Source: Ciona intestinalis
Lineage: Eukaryota; Chordata; Ascidiacea; Phlebobranchia; Cionidae
Length of the DNA: 56,212 bases
NCBI RefSeq assembly: GCF_000224145.3
Contig: NC_020173.2
Location: 4,901,988-4,958,199 of the forward strand
Reading direction: 5' to 3'
In this document: positions 9,001-20,100 of the stretch, piece after piece
Layout: every line of letters starts with the position of its first letter
Numbering within the stretch: position 1 is the first letter of the stretch
The notes under the pieces: model-generated
What the model was told of the DNA's origin: nothing
What the model saw: the letters and a program-made list of their open reading frames with translations, nothing else
Databases searched by the model: none
Made by a program: the position numbers and the translations under genes

Positions 9001-11877
9001 AGTAAACACTGATAGGCATGGAACTTTACCTTGTCGCTGGGAGAAGACCATCCCTCTGTACTATCTCCCCCTGCCACATACAAGTATCCCCCGAGCACTG
9101 CAACTACATATAATATGAGGGGTAAGATGAGACAAGTATCGTTGTATTTTCTTATCCTGCTTGGTTATAAAAAGGATATTTATAAAAATATGTAATGGTA
9201 TCTTTGCTACTCTAAAAAACGCGCTGTTAATTGCTGAAATCGCCATTAGGAATCATTGGATTTAGGGGCTAAATGTATCCCATCTTACCCGATGGTACAG
9301 AAAGGTACACCAGTAACTATATACGACAAATCGCTCCTACAATATTCTCACCTGCATGGTGATGACGTGGCTCTGGTAGATTGGCTAGATGCTTCCATTC
9401 TCCTTCTGTGACGTCACAGTAGAATATTTTATCAGTCAGCGAGCCATCTCGTTTAAGGGATAAGCCTCCGCTTCCAATAATGGCATTCATCTATATATGT
9501 AAAACATAGGACCAAGAGTGTGGCAATATATGTTATGTGTCGATCTCAGAGCATCTTACTTTAAATGTCGTTCGAGGAATTGTTCTTGCAGTTTGGAAAA
9601 TGCTTCTTCTATGCGCTAGAAGATGAAATCTAACAGCTTCTCTGACAAGGTCGCCAACTTTTGGCACATTGGTGACGTAATCAGAAGCTTCCACGTGATC
9701 AACAAGTTCGCTCTCGGGAATGAACGGAAAGCGGATATGACGCATGAGACGACCGGCATACGTCATTCGAGTTGGCCTGTATTAGCCATGATTTTATAAA
9801 TCCATTTATACGGTGGGGTAATATTGAATATGTTTTTCATCTCTTTCCTCGTCCGATTTAGCAGTAAACAAAGAAAATTTCCAAAATAATATTATCGTAT
9901 AGCCCTCGCTACTCTATAAAGAACCTTGCAAATTGTTTAAAAACAATCAGGAAATATCGGATTTGGGTTCTAACACAAATCGTATCCTATTTTACCCCAC
10001 AGTACTATATAGTATATAGTAGGGTGAGGGAAGACGGGACACTCTTGGCACATAATATCCAAACATTGTGATCGTGTTTTAAATAATTAACAATTGTCTT
10101 TGGAATTTGTGACAACGCGGTTTTATAATTCATTGAATGTTCTTTGTTTACTACCAAATGGGACAAGAAATAGAACGCAAATGTGACCCATCTTCCGCAC
10201 CCTACTATATATGCACAGTATATTCTGCACTAACTTATCCCCGTCCATCCACCGCACAACTGCATCAAAGGCGTTCAGCTCAGTATTCACTGCCAGATCT
10301 TGTCTTGGTAGCAAGCTTTGCAGCTCACAATATCTAAGCTTTAAAAACTCCTTTTGATGGCAAACCGTCATAAAATTCTTGCAAGCCATCGAATAACAGC
10401 GTTCCAGTAATTCATTTAGACTGTACAAGTTTGCAACCTGTTAAATAGCCATGTTAGGTGTAGCGATCATGCTTATTTTCTTCCTATTCAATTTATTATT
10501 TAAGGTTTTTAATTTATTAATTTTGTTCTGTTTTAAATATAGCGACATGGGCTATAGACATAAACTATAGAGACTAGACACCAACGTCATTTTTATGTTC
10601 AAACAACTTCAAACACGTTATACTGTAGCTGTATCCAGTGGCGGAGCCAGAAAAAAAAAAGGTGCTTAATCTATAAATGTTCAACAATTTTTTTAACTTT
10701 TTTTTAAAAATTATTATTTATTTATTTTTTAGTTTATAAGGGAGGTGATCGCGACCCCTAAACCCCCCTGGCTGCGCCACTGGGTGTAGCCTATTTTACT
10801 TGCAAAGTCCGAAGACAGTTTTTCACACAAAGCATTTCAGCAAGGAAATCTCCGCAAGCAGCTACTACTGCTGGGATTCTCAGGAACGAAGCGGCAGATA
10901 ACATATCATCAACCGTGTGTTGAGACAATGTAATAGAAGTACTGCAAATATTTTGGTGAAAATAATATACACTTGTCATTATAATTTGCATTTTGTAGAC
11001 CTTAGGGCTGTGGATTTACCATCAGCCACGCTTTATTTAACATTTTTTTCTGAAGTTTTTTAACCCCATAGCATGTTTTTAACGAATTTTGTTTGCTGCT
11101 AATATACCTTTCAAAGTTTTTGTAATTAAAATGGTCTCGGTAGGCTACTGTCTTCGAGGATAAGTAAAAGCTATTGTATTTTTACGCCCTCACTCTTGAT
11201 TTGAATCATTTGTGCAAAATTTGGTAAAGTTAAAAAAGTTTAAAAAAAGAGTAAAAAGACTCCTGACCGTGGCCACTTTAGTTACCTGTACATCGCTTCT
11301 AAAATTTGGTCCACAGTTTTTGGCTTGATGCCAAGCAAGGGTATTTTGGTCAATTCGCTATTAATTATTTCGCCTTGCTTTTTTTCTCTGGCAACGAACA
11401 TGTCTTTCAAATATCCACTGCATGCAGCAAGTACAATCTATTTGGATTAATTTGATATCAGTTTAGTGCTTGTGTAGTATACACTGTTTCTTTATTTCAG
11501 CATACTTTATTTATAGTAGTATATATAAATCCGAGCGTGACCATACTTTATGTTTATACTTTATACAAAATCTAAAATGTTGTGCCTTTGGATTTTTAAG
11601 TAAAACAGACACCTTTTGCGTTGTATTCGACCTTATGTGCTTTAAATTGGGTCTTTTCCACATTTAGTAGCACATCACAGAGTTGTTGTTTTTTCCATAA
11701 TTCCCGAACTTCGTCAAGGAAGTAGTTCTTATGCTTGTGTAACTCATACTGCTTCTCACGACAAGTGTTGGCTTCGGTATTTAAAACATCATCGGCAGCG
11801 ACGAGGGCATTTTTCGACGGCTTACGTGGTGTTATGTAACTCCCAACAGATTTTACATTTCGACGACGAAAATCCAT
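6078..11877 (-). CDS. BTB-BACK-Kelch (KLHL-family) protein
   Basis: This is probably a substrate adaptor for Cullin-3 ubiquitin ligases, by family. The 13 exons are 11877-11632, 11437-11286, 10941-10800, 10437-10235, 9776-9560, 9490-9352, 9103-9030, 8965-8857, 8590-8408, 7685-7529, 7328-7189, 6899-6319 and 6196-6078. They total 2462 nt, one short of 821 codons. BTB spans roughly residues 60-175 (CDVLLNV, FKAHKIVLAACSGYLKDMF), BACK roughly 180-320, and six Kelch blades with GG-Y-W signatures (YLYVAGG, LYVVGG, YVVGG, IYLVGG) roughly 322-635. A polar tail of about 185 residues follows. All phases agree except one: a run of five C (8443-8447) where six would keep the VYAVGG blade in frame into VERYCPASNTW. 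I infer a 1-base assembly error or a recent frameshift. The donor after exon 1 (GTCGAA) is weak. The exact KLHL subtype is not resolved. Confidence 0.88.
6955..7125 (-). mobile_element. Degenerate MITE (second subfamily)
   Basis: A reverse-oriented copy beginning GGGGCGGGGTCAGATGGGAC, with a core of AACGTTGTTAATTGTTAAAA. It sits in the intron between the last two Kelch-blade exons. The inner sequence resembles the copies at 9114 and 9810 more than the main family. Confidence 0.5.
7376..7485 (-). mobile_element. MITE 3'-half fragment
   Basis: It contains the reverse-orientation core GTTTAAAACACGATCAGGAT, then AAAGGTGTCCCATCTTCTCC and CGTCCTAC. The other half of the element is missing, and an intact coding exon begins just downstream of this intron. 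Confidence 0.6.
8690..8800 (+). mobile_element. SINE-like element in Kelch-gene intron
   Basis: GTGAAACAGAACACTCGTGT, TATACCGACTGCCG, a CGCTACGCGAGAATAAACAAG segment and a CATTCATTTATACATTC tail. It falls between two Kelch exons and is transcribed antisense with the host gene. Confidence 0.6.
9114..9293 (-). mobile_element. Degenerate MITE (second subfamily)
   Basis: The ends are GAGGGGTAAGATGAGACA and ATGTATCCCATCTTACCC. The interior keeps CGCTGTTAATTGCTGAAAT. The TAAGATG and CTTACCC ends differ from the GAAGATGGG ends of the main family. Confidence 0.55.
9810..10008 (-). mobile_element. Degenerate MITE (second subfamily)
   Basis: Ends ACGGTGGGGTAATATTGAA and TCCTATTTTACCCCAC, with a core of GCAAATTGTTTAAAAACAAT. 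It lies immediately next to a second, opposite-oriented copy of the main family at 10014, in the same Kelch-gene intron. Confidence 0.55.
10014..10209 (+). mobile_element. Full-length MITE
   Basis: It starts TATAGTAGGGTGAGGGAAGA and ends CCGCACCCTACTATA. With the adjacent 9810 copy it makes a roughly 400-bp head-to-head block inside the intron between the two BACK-domain exons of the Kelch gene. Confidence 0.85.
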
Positions 11878-11965
11878 GGCCTAAACTTTAATATGTTAAC
11901 TGGATATTTTATATTTTGTATCTGACCATTTTATACAAAAGTATTATTTCACACACACTGCTTTT

Positions 11966-11973
11966 TGACGTCA
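11966..11973. promoter_or_regulatory. Palindromic CRE (TGACGTCA) upstream of Kelch gene
   Basis: A perfect CRE/ATF palindrome 89 bases upstream of the Kelch gene start codon, at a position consistent with a proximal promoter element. Confidence 0.45.
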
Positions 11974-12334
11974 TAACTGTTCGGAAACGGGTTCAAAACT
12001 AACTTATAAGCTGACAAAAAAAATTATTACTGTGTGCTTGCCGTTTGGATTAGTCGTTACCGTAGCAATATAGCACATACATGCTCCTCGCCGTGACATA
12101 TGGTTATTAGAGAAGCGCTTATTCCTTGAGCCAGAGTTTACGGTTCCAGTCTCGATGCGACGTTGTTGGTTGTGTAGATTTAGACTTAATAAAAAAATCT
12201 GACACAAATTAAAAAAATGACCACTTATTAAGTTGCGTACGTGTAACTAGTAAGCGAGGTATAATACCTGGGATGGGGTATAAGACATGCTGTCACATTA
12301 AATGGGTGCCATCGATGCATTATCATTATATCTA

Positions 12335-12470
12335 TTAGTTGGGGAAATAAGGGACACCTTCAGCACATAATATCCAAATATCCTTGTCGTATTTTAGTTG
12401 GTCAATGGAAGTCGAGAGGATACGGTTTTATAATTCTTCGAGTGTTCTTTGTTTACTGCCGAATTTAAGC
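12335..12470 (+). mobile_element. Partial MITE
   Basis: The left end (TTAGTTGGGGAAATAAGGGA) and core up to TTCTTTGTTTACTGCCG are present; the right inverted end is missing. It is upstream of the GPCR gene. Confidence 0.65.
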
Positions 12471-13186
12471 TTAGGTATACGAGCTTTTACTTTTTTTGAC
12501 CGCGACATAAGTATAAAAAACAACATGTTTGCAACAGTCGTGACCACTAACACGAACCTGATTCTGTCTAGAAGTCCGGTTTTGGAAACATTAATCAGTC
12601 TCACTTGTTATTGATCTTCAAATCACGTTTATTGTGAGTAATCTAAGTTAGCAGACACTGCTGCCCAACTGCCTGCAGCGAGATACCAGTCTGCCCCGAG
12701 CCAATACATATGAATTAAAGCCGAAATTTCAACATATATATATATAAATTAATCTTTTTGTGCCAATACACATTCACATTGTCCAAAATATTGTAAAGTA
12801 TCCGAGGCAAAGCGAAACAAGAAATCTGATTTCCGCCGATAGCAACAACAACACGTGACGTAGGAGGCGCATTAATCTAAAGATTGTCATAATATGAAGC
12901 CCTCCAACACGTATTCTTATCACACCAGTTGCTCCAGTGAGAGTTAAGGCTGTGGCCAGGTATGGCTGGTGGTTTGTGACCACTAAGCGGGTGGTTCAGT
13001 TGTTGCTTAATTTACAGTTAAAAAGACAGACGCGTGAAATTCAAAGAATAAACTTAGGTTTAAATAAAGGTTATTCGATACAATCTATTACGTGCGACGC
13101 GTCTATGAACAAACAAAATAAACATAACGCGCTTTTTGTGGTTTTGTGCAGGCAGTTTGAAATTAACTCTACTGAATTGGTTATCC

Positions 13187-16100
13187 ATGGACAAATTACA
13201 AACAAATTTCGCTTTGTTGGTTGTTTTACTTAGCTGGAGTACGATTTTTGCAGCAGATGGATCAATATGGCTAACAGGTAAGCTTCTATATGAAATTTTA
13301 TGAATATTAGTTTTATTGTGTATTTATATTTAGGCAGTATTTTTATGTGTCTTGCCAAAGGACACACACGCCCACACAGTGGTAGAGGCCACAAAAAGCG
13401 AAACCGTAAACTGAATATAAATATGGTATAAGGGTGGGGGAAGACGGGACACATTTGGAACATAATATTCAAATAGCCTGATAATGGTTAAACAATTAAC
13501 ATCAGTTTATATGGGAGTCGTGAAGATGCGGTTTTACATTTCTTTTAATGTTTTTTGTTTACTGCATAATGGGACGTCCCATCTTCCCCCACCCACTATA
13601 TCTTTATAAATATTACTATTTTTTATCGAAAATGTATACACTCCGTAACAATGTATATATTATGTTGACATTCACAGATATCAGCAACAACATGGACGGC
13701 TGTGCTGCTGGTTCAAGCAACATCTCTGAACATTGCAACTGCTCGGTAACTCACTTTCCCTGCGAATGTCGCAACAGTGCATCTGGCTGTCCAACTGGCA
13801 ATGACACTTGCATTCCACGATACCAACTATGTGATGGAGTTTCGCATTGTCCGTATGGAAGTGACGAGACAGGCTGTTCTTGCGGAATAAACCAAGTTCG
13901 CTGCGGTTGCCTTTTCCAGAAGAGCAATTGCCGAAATGATACGCCATGTTTGAATATCTCAAGAGTAATGGACGGGACAACCGACTGTCCAGACAAAAGT
14001 GACGAGCCATGTATGTCTGGCTTGGACCGCCATTACCTTTCGTGTCGATTTAAGCTCTTCCAATGCCCGACCATGCACACAATGAAGAATGTTATCTTGT
14101 TCGGTCTTAGGCGGCGAGTACGTGGTATTAAATGTTGGCAGATAGAGCAGGAATGCAGGATAGGGGACCCTCTATGTATTAGAAACCAGTGGAGGTGCGT
14201 TCAAATTCGCAGCTGGAAGCTTGCAGTACAACACTGCCGGGATTTATTAAACGAAACAAACTCAATGATAATTTGTAAAAATAACGATCTTGCATTGGGG
14301 CCTTCGTTATGTTCTCCTTTTAAAGCGTGTGAGTTTGGAAGATATACCTGGAAAATACATGCGCACGGGTTCAAGTGCCAAGCTAAATCTTCATACTCAT
14401 GCGATAGCAGAGACGTTTATATTCCACAACGCAACTTGTATGATAATGACGTCAACTGCGCGGACGGCTCCGATCTCTGTTTCCAAGATGGAAAATTTAA
14501 ATGTTTTCGATGCTTGGATGGAAGTCTCATTATTTCTCCAAAACAAGTCTGCGATGGGACGTTTGACTGTTTTGATATGTCGGACGAAAAATCATGCAAA
14601 AATCGAACTTTGTATCAAACTATTTTCGGTTCTAAGAGATTACAGCATTCCAGGGAGGTATGCCCATCAAATAAAGTATACTGCTCTAATAGAACTGGCT
14701 GCATAGATACTGACCGGGCATTTTTTAATATTGTGCATTGGCAGTGCGATGATGCGATTCAGAACTTATCAATGAACGGCTTTGCTCCTGTACGAGTGCA
14801 GAGAAACCGCACGAGAACCAGGTGTAAACGGTTTCCTGATATTCGGGCGTTTAAGTGTGACGGCATAGCCCAATGCTTGTACGGCGATGATGAATGCGGA
14901 TGCGACAATGAGCTGGGGGTTTGTAAAACCCCGAACAAGAGGTGCTGGTATGGCGGAGCGAACGTAAAAATGTGCGACGGAATACAGTCTCTTGTTATTA
15001 TACCTAGAAGGAGGAGAAGACAGTTTTTACGAAAGAAGGCCAATGGAAATTGGAGATATCGTAACTTTTTGGGTGTTTGCGAAGTCGGATTTGATGAAGT
15101 AAACTGCTCGAACAGGTATTACTGCCACCAAGGTGCTTCTATAAGCATTCACAACTCAAGGGTTTGTAACGGAATTATTGACTGCAATGATGCTTCGGAT
15201 GAGGCAGTTTCCAAATGCAATCTTAGTCGGTACTATTGCAAGAACGGGAAGCCGTTATCCGTACCTATGTTTCAGGTTGAAGACGGTGTCAGAGATTGTA
15301 CCGATGGTAGTGACGAGTGTCCACCTAACAGCAAAAAGTCATCAGTATTTTCTTCTCAATATGAAATGATTGCAAATACTTTCATACGCGCAGTATTTTG
15401 GATCATGAGTTTTCTGAGCATTTTCGGTAATTCTCTGGTTATTTATTCCGCTATAAAAGACTTTATATACCAAAAGAACGCTGCGTGTACTGAGAAATGC
15501 CAAAACTGGATGGTGGTAAACTTAGCCATTTCCGATATTCTCATGGGTTTGTTTCTATTGATTATTTGTATCAAGGGGGTCCATTTTTCTGGTTCTTACT
15601 GTTACCATGACATTGCGTGGAGAAGCAGTACCACTTGTTCATCGCTTGGGGCGCTAGCGACCCTATCAACAGAAGCTTCAATAATGATGATGACAGTAAT
15701 GACAATTTACCGAATTCTTGCAGTTTACCGGCCGTTTCTTGTCCGTTCAATGCGGGTTAAGTGGCTCGTACCGCCTGTGCTATTCGTATGGCTTATAGCA
15801 GTGCTTGTAGCAGCTATACCACTGGTGAAACTGCCATCTGGGTATTTTGTGACCTCTGTGTGGTATCCGAACAGGTTTTACAGATCCGAAGAAAATGTCA
15901 AAGAAAAACATGATGTTGTTGGCGAACCGAGCCACAAACCACACCGTCACAGCGTGGGAAGACGCCAAGGACGTTGTTGGAAATGCATATAAGTTATACA
16001 CAATTAGGAGGGAGATCGGATACTATGGCGGGACCAGTGTTTGCATGCCTCGTCTGTATCTAAAAGTCGGTGATGCAACTTGGGGATATTCGACCTTCAT

Positions 16101-16515
16101 CGTCACATTCAATTTTATCCTTTTCATGTTTATTTTCGTCAGTTACATATTGATATATAAAAAGGGCACGAAAATGAAGCCACAGAAAGACAAAAGTAGA
16201 AAGTTACAAAACAAAATCACTCGCTTGATTATTACGGATTTTTGTTGCTGGATTCCCATTTGCCTGCTGGCCTACATAAGTTTGGGTGGCGTAGCATTAA
16301 ACAAGATCGTTTACGCCGTTAGCGCTGGGTTAATCTTCCCGATTAACAGCGCTTTAAATCCCTTGTTGTATTCTTCCGTTATCGAAACTAATGTGTTGAA
16401 ACTGTGGCGCTTAATTAGCCGTGCGAGTAAGAAGACATCTTCAGTAGAATCGCCACAAAACACAGGTTCAACTGCCGTCACACCACAACAAAAAGCTAAA
16501 ATTTCGTCTCTGTAA
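13187..16515 (+). CDS. LDLa-rich rhodopsin-class GPCR (GRL101/relaxin-receptor-like)
   Basis: This is a cell-surface receptor with a very large cysteine-rich ectodomain; the ligand is unknown. Exon 1 (13187-13277) encodes a signal peptide (MDKLQTNFALLVVLLSWS, cleavage near FAADG) and joins in phase to 13678-16515. The ectodomain has at least six LDL-receptor class A modules with CDG...DCxDGSDE signatures, roughly residues 35-580. The seven helices are family-typical: GNSLVIY in TM1, NLAISDILMG in TM2, LATLSTEASIMMM in TM3, CCWIPI in TM6 and NPLLY in TM7. No leucine-rich repeats are visible, unlike snail GRL101 and vertebrate RXFP1/2. The frame changes by +1 once, between about 15853 and 15990 in extracellular loop 2, without a convincing intron. 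The summed exons are 2929 nt, one more than 976 codons, so one surplus base is inferred, perhaps in the A-rich stretch near 15900. Confidence 0.85.
13426..13600 (+). mobile_element. MITE in the GPCR's only intron
   Basis: TATAAGGGTGGGGGAAGACG to TCCCCCACCCACTATA, with the usual core. An internal deletion has shortened the segment after TGGGACG. The copy fills nearly half of the 400-base intron. Confidence 0.85.
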
Positions 16516-16631
16516 TACTAATCACAGATTTTGTATATAGAGTATCTAACGTACAATCGCTAAAACGAATTGTAAACCTTTTAACATTGTCTATTGTTTT
16601 ATCGTTGTACATTCAATTAATGCGAAAACAA

Positions 16632-16637
16632 AATAAA
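16632..16637 (+). terminator. Poly(A) signal of the GPCR gene
   Basis: AATAAA about 117 bases after the stop codon. Confidence 0.6.
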
Positions 16638-17119
16638 GTCAAAAAGTCTTGATTTTGTTTTATCAAGGACCGATCAGGATTTTCTGATTTAAACCGTAAA
16701 CAGGTTGAACTTTTAGAGTAATAGGCAACCGATACCAAGTAAAATGACACAATCCCTTCAGAAAAACAACCACGGTAGTCTACTGTGACTCTCCCCCATA
16801 AAGTTCAAAAATGAAGAGAAACATTAATTTCACACAACAGACTTACACCGTCATCAGCTCAAGATCCTACTACACACAAAGGGGAATAAATTCAGCTGCC
16901 GGGAAAAAAACATAACACGAACGCAAAAGAAAGTAAAGCATATAGGTACAAATAAAAATATCCAATAAGTTGAACAAATTATTAAATATTTCAAATGTCA
17001 TAACAACTTTGCCTCACCTATATTGATTCAGTAACTTCCCTCATATAGACTCTTTGTAGGAATTTTCAACAGAAATCCTACACCACCTCTTGTACATTTT
17101 CAAACAAAGTCATGTAAGG

Positions 17120-17129
17120 TTTATTTATT
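17120..17129 (-). terminator. Overlapping poly(A) signals of eif2d
   Basis: AATAAATAAA on the minus strand, about 22 bases past the eif2d stop: two overlapping canonical hexamers. Confidence 0.65.
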
Positions 17130-17150
17130 GCTGAATTTAAACTAACTAAA

Positions 17151-20100
17151 TTATTTTCGCTTTCCTTTGGGTTTGGGAGCATTTTCTAAACCCTTTAAAT
17201 ACTTTCGCGGCAGTTTATATAACTCCCCAGTAAGAATGGACTCAACGTTTTGTACTTGGTTTCCCTGGACTAAAACCTGGATCAAAAATATTAAAATGAA
17301 ATTAAAATTATTGATATTGTAATATATATCCTTTGAAATATCTACAAAGTAATATACATGATAACTATAAGCTGACAGTTGGCATGAGATGTATGAAACA
17401 GAACACCTGTGTGATACCAACATACGTGATGAATATGATTTGGTATACTCATTTTAACTACAATTAAATTGTTGTTCTGTTTAATGATTTAAATTTTTGC
17501 AATAAAGGTAAATGTTGCAACAAGGTAAACAGCTTTGCTTACATTATCAAAGCAGTGTCCTAAAATGTTTTAAAATAGCCAGCAAGGTGGTGAGGCAACA
17601 TACAATAATTAACTTCTATAATACCTGATAAAATGGGTGGTTTGGTTTTGAATTAGGCAACAAACTAATAGAGGTGCTGGCTTGCGCAGATTTTCTTATC
17701 ACATCCATAAACTGGTGTGGATCAATCAAAAAACTTTCAAGGTTTTTAACCAGAGTTACCTGAATGGTGGATATAATGACATTAATTAAACAATATTTTA
17801 TTTGTATTTGTTAAATTTGTTCGCAGGAAAATATGAAAGAAAACAATTTTATCACAGTTAAAAAAAAGTTCTATTCAGCAAATTGTATTGTTAAGTAATA
17901 GTTAATTTATTTTTACATATATTGTAACTCGTAAGCTGGCATGAGGTGTATAAAACAGAACATCTGTGTAACAAAACTCTTGTTTTCCGGCCACATGAAG
18001 ATAAAGTATAAATACGGCAAACTTACTTTTTTATTCCCAGTTCGCTTCTGTGTAGATATTTCAACACATGGAGGCGTCCCTTTATGTACAATGGGCGTCA
18101 TATTCTTAAACTTGAGCTGATAATGTACTTGCATCTTAGATGTCAAACTAAAAATTAAAACCTTACAAAGAATCCTATTATAATAACAGACCTCACATTT
18201 TGAATACATTTTCCCAGCTTTCTTGTGTTACATCTGCTGAACCTTGTCGACCAAATAATGTATTGTGTAAAATTGGATCAAGCTTTACGTATCGACCCTC
18301 AGCGAGGTTATTCATATTAACATATTCAGTTACAAGACTTCTCACTTCTGTGGGCATCAGCACGCCACCCTATATGCAAAAAAAACAGTTTAATTTAATA
18401 ATGTAACAACATGGTATTTTTAGAGATTTTAAGAACACAGTTTTATTCATTACCAGAAAATATAAATCCAAACTAGCAAAAAACTTCATTTAGCCACTGA
18501 GTTAAAAGCATTTTCATTCCAGCAAAACAAGAGATAAGGACAATATTCTAATAAAATTTCATCATCTAATTGTTTAACACAAATATAACCTTAGAAACAC
18601 CCATCTCCTTAAAAAAAGAAAGTGTAGCTGCGTTCACCCCACATAAAAGTGAAATTTCAGGAGGTTCATATTGTTTTTGTGTAACTACACCAAATTGAAC
18701 TTCTGTATTTTTTTCTTCGCTCTCATTTGTATCAGCCTCTCTTTTGACAACCTTGAAATGGCAGTAACTAAAAATAAAATTGTTAAAAGTCAAAAATACT
18801 CTTCACAAAGTTAAAGACTTACTCTTGGTGTGAGCGATTTACTTTTACAATGCTGTCAGCTCCTTTCGTTAATTCTTTCACTTCAATAAGACCAGTGGCT
18901 GCAACTGACTTGAGATATCTTAAATAACAATAATGTTAAGAAATATGAGTGGTAACACTACTGGGAGGGGTAAAAGGGGTAGGATACTTACTTTCCTAAC
19001 TTTTTATACGATGTTTTCTTTATTTCTAAATTCACATCGGGTGGTGAACAAGGCAGAACATGAGACCTTCACAAAAACATGTATCGATGTAACAGATGCA
19101 AGCAACTTTTATAACTACAAGAACAATGATAGTTAATATGGATTTTCTGTATTTGAATTAGACCACAACTTCCGTTAAATGAATTGCTTGAATGAAAGTT
19201 AAAGAACACATACACCTTCATGTTAAATAAAAGGACACCTTTACGATATAAACCAGTTTAATATACTAATTGCTGACTGCTTAATAAGCTAATACAAGCA
19301 TTTTAACAAGTGCATTTACATGCAGACTAATACAGTTTACTATACAAACAATAACATGCATTTTACCTGTAAAAGGAGCTTGCCAGTATTGGAAGTTGGT
19401 TATCTTTTAATGTTGATTTAATTGCAGTCATGAAACAAACACGCAACACTTCGTCCATATCAATAACTTCCTCTATCTCTGTTTCTTCCTCAACAGAAGT
19501 AGACTCATCAATAGATTCCTTCTCCATTAAGGTGTCTGTCTCATTTTCAACACTTTCCTCGGTGTCTGTACTTTGTTTATCACCTCCTTCCAAGCTACAT
19601 CCAGCCTCAGTTGTGTCTGTTGTTTCAGTTTCCACCTCACTGCTATTTATTTCAACATTTTCAACAAGATTTTCTAATTCAGTGTTTTTGTCCAATGTGC
19701 TGTTCTCATGCGTATCGAAAGTATGTGGTATGGTAGGGGGTTGTGTCTTTTCACCAAGAGACCAAAGATGGTCGCCAAACACATGCAGAATATGAACAGC
19801 TTTGCCACGTTTGTCTGAGTAAAACATAGGAAATAACTTACCAAAAAACTTTATAAGTTTTAAAGTTTATATATATATATATATATATGTATATATTATA
19901 ATAAAATAACTAAAAATAAGTATATTTTATAATAAAATAATTAAACGTTTAGTATTGGAATGGTAAGCAACTTGATTGACAGTTGACATTGAATGGAATT
20001 ACATTAATAAAATGTGAATTAGATATCACTAATATAGATTTTAATTATACATCATGGTATGAATGATTTGTGTTATCTAAATAAAATATTACCTATACTT

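Larger units (their letters stand above)
11878..13186. other. Intergenic region between divergent Kelch gene and GPCR
   Basis: About 1.3 kb separates two divergently transcribed starts. It holds a palindromic CRE near the Kelch start, a partial MITE and a short (TA)n run near 12737. No gene is supported; the open frames here have no recognisable domain. Confidence 0.5.
16516..17150. other. Convergent 3' regions of GPCR and eif2d
   Basis: It contains the GPCR poly(A) signal at 16632 and the eif2d signals near 17120. Nothing else is recognised. Confidence 0.6.

Noticed and set aside
10137..10337. Plus-strand frame across a MITE in the Kelch gene
   Set aside because: Starts in the MITE core (TTCTTTGTTTACTA) that yields similar short frames at 13548 and 41712; not a gene.
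13548..13677. Upstream extension of the GPCR open frame (start at 13548)
   Set aside because: It reads through a MITE and intron sequence; a signal-peptide exon at 13187-13277 joins in phase at 13678 instead.
19430..19795. Ser-rich plus-strand frame of 121 codons
   Set aside because: Complement of the acidic Glu/Thr-rich linker of eIF2D; low complexity explains the openness.
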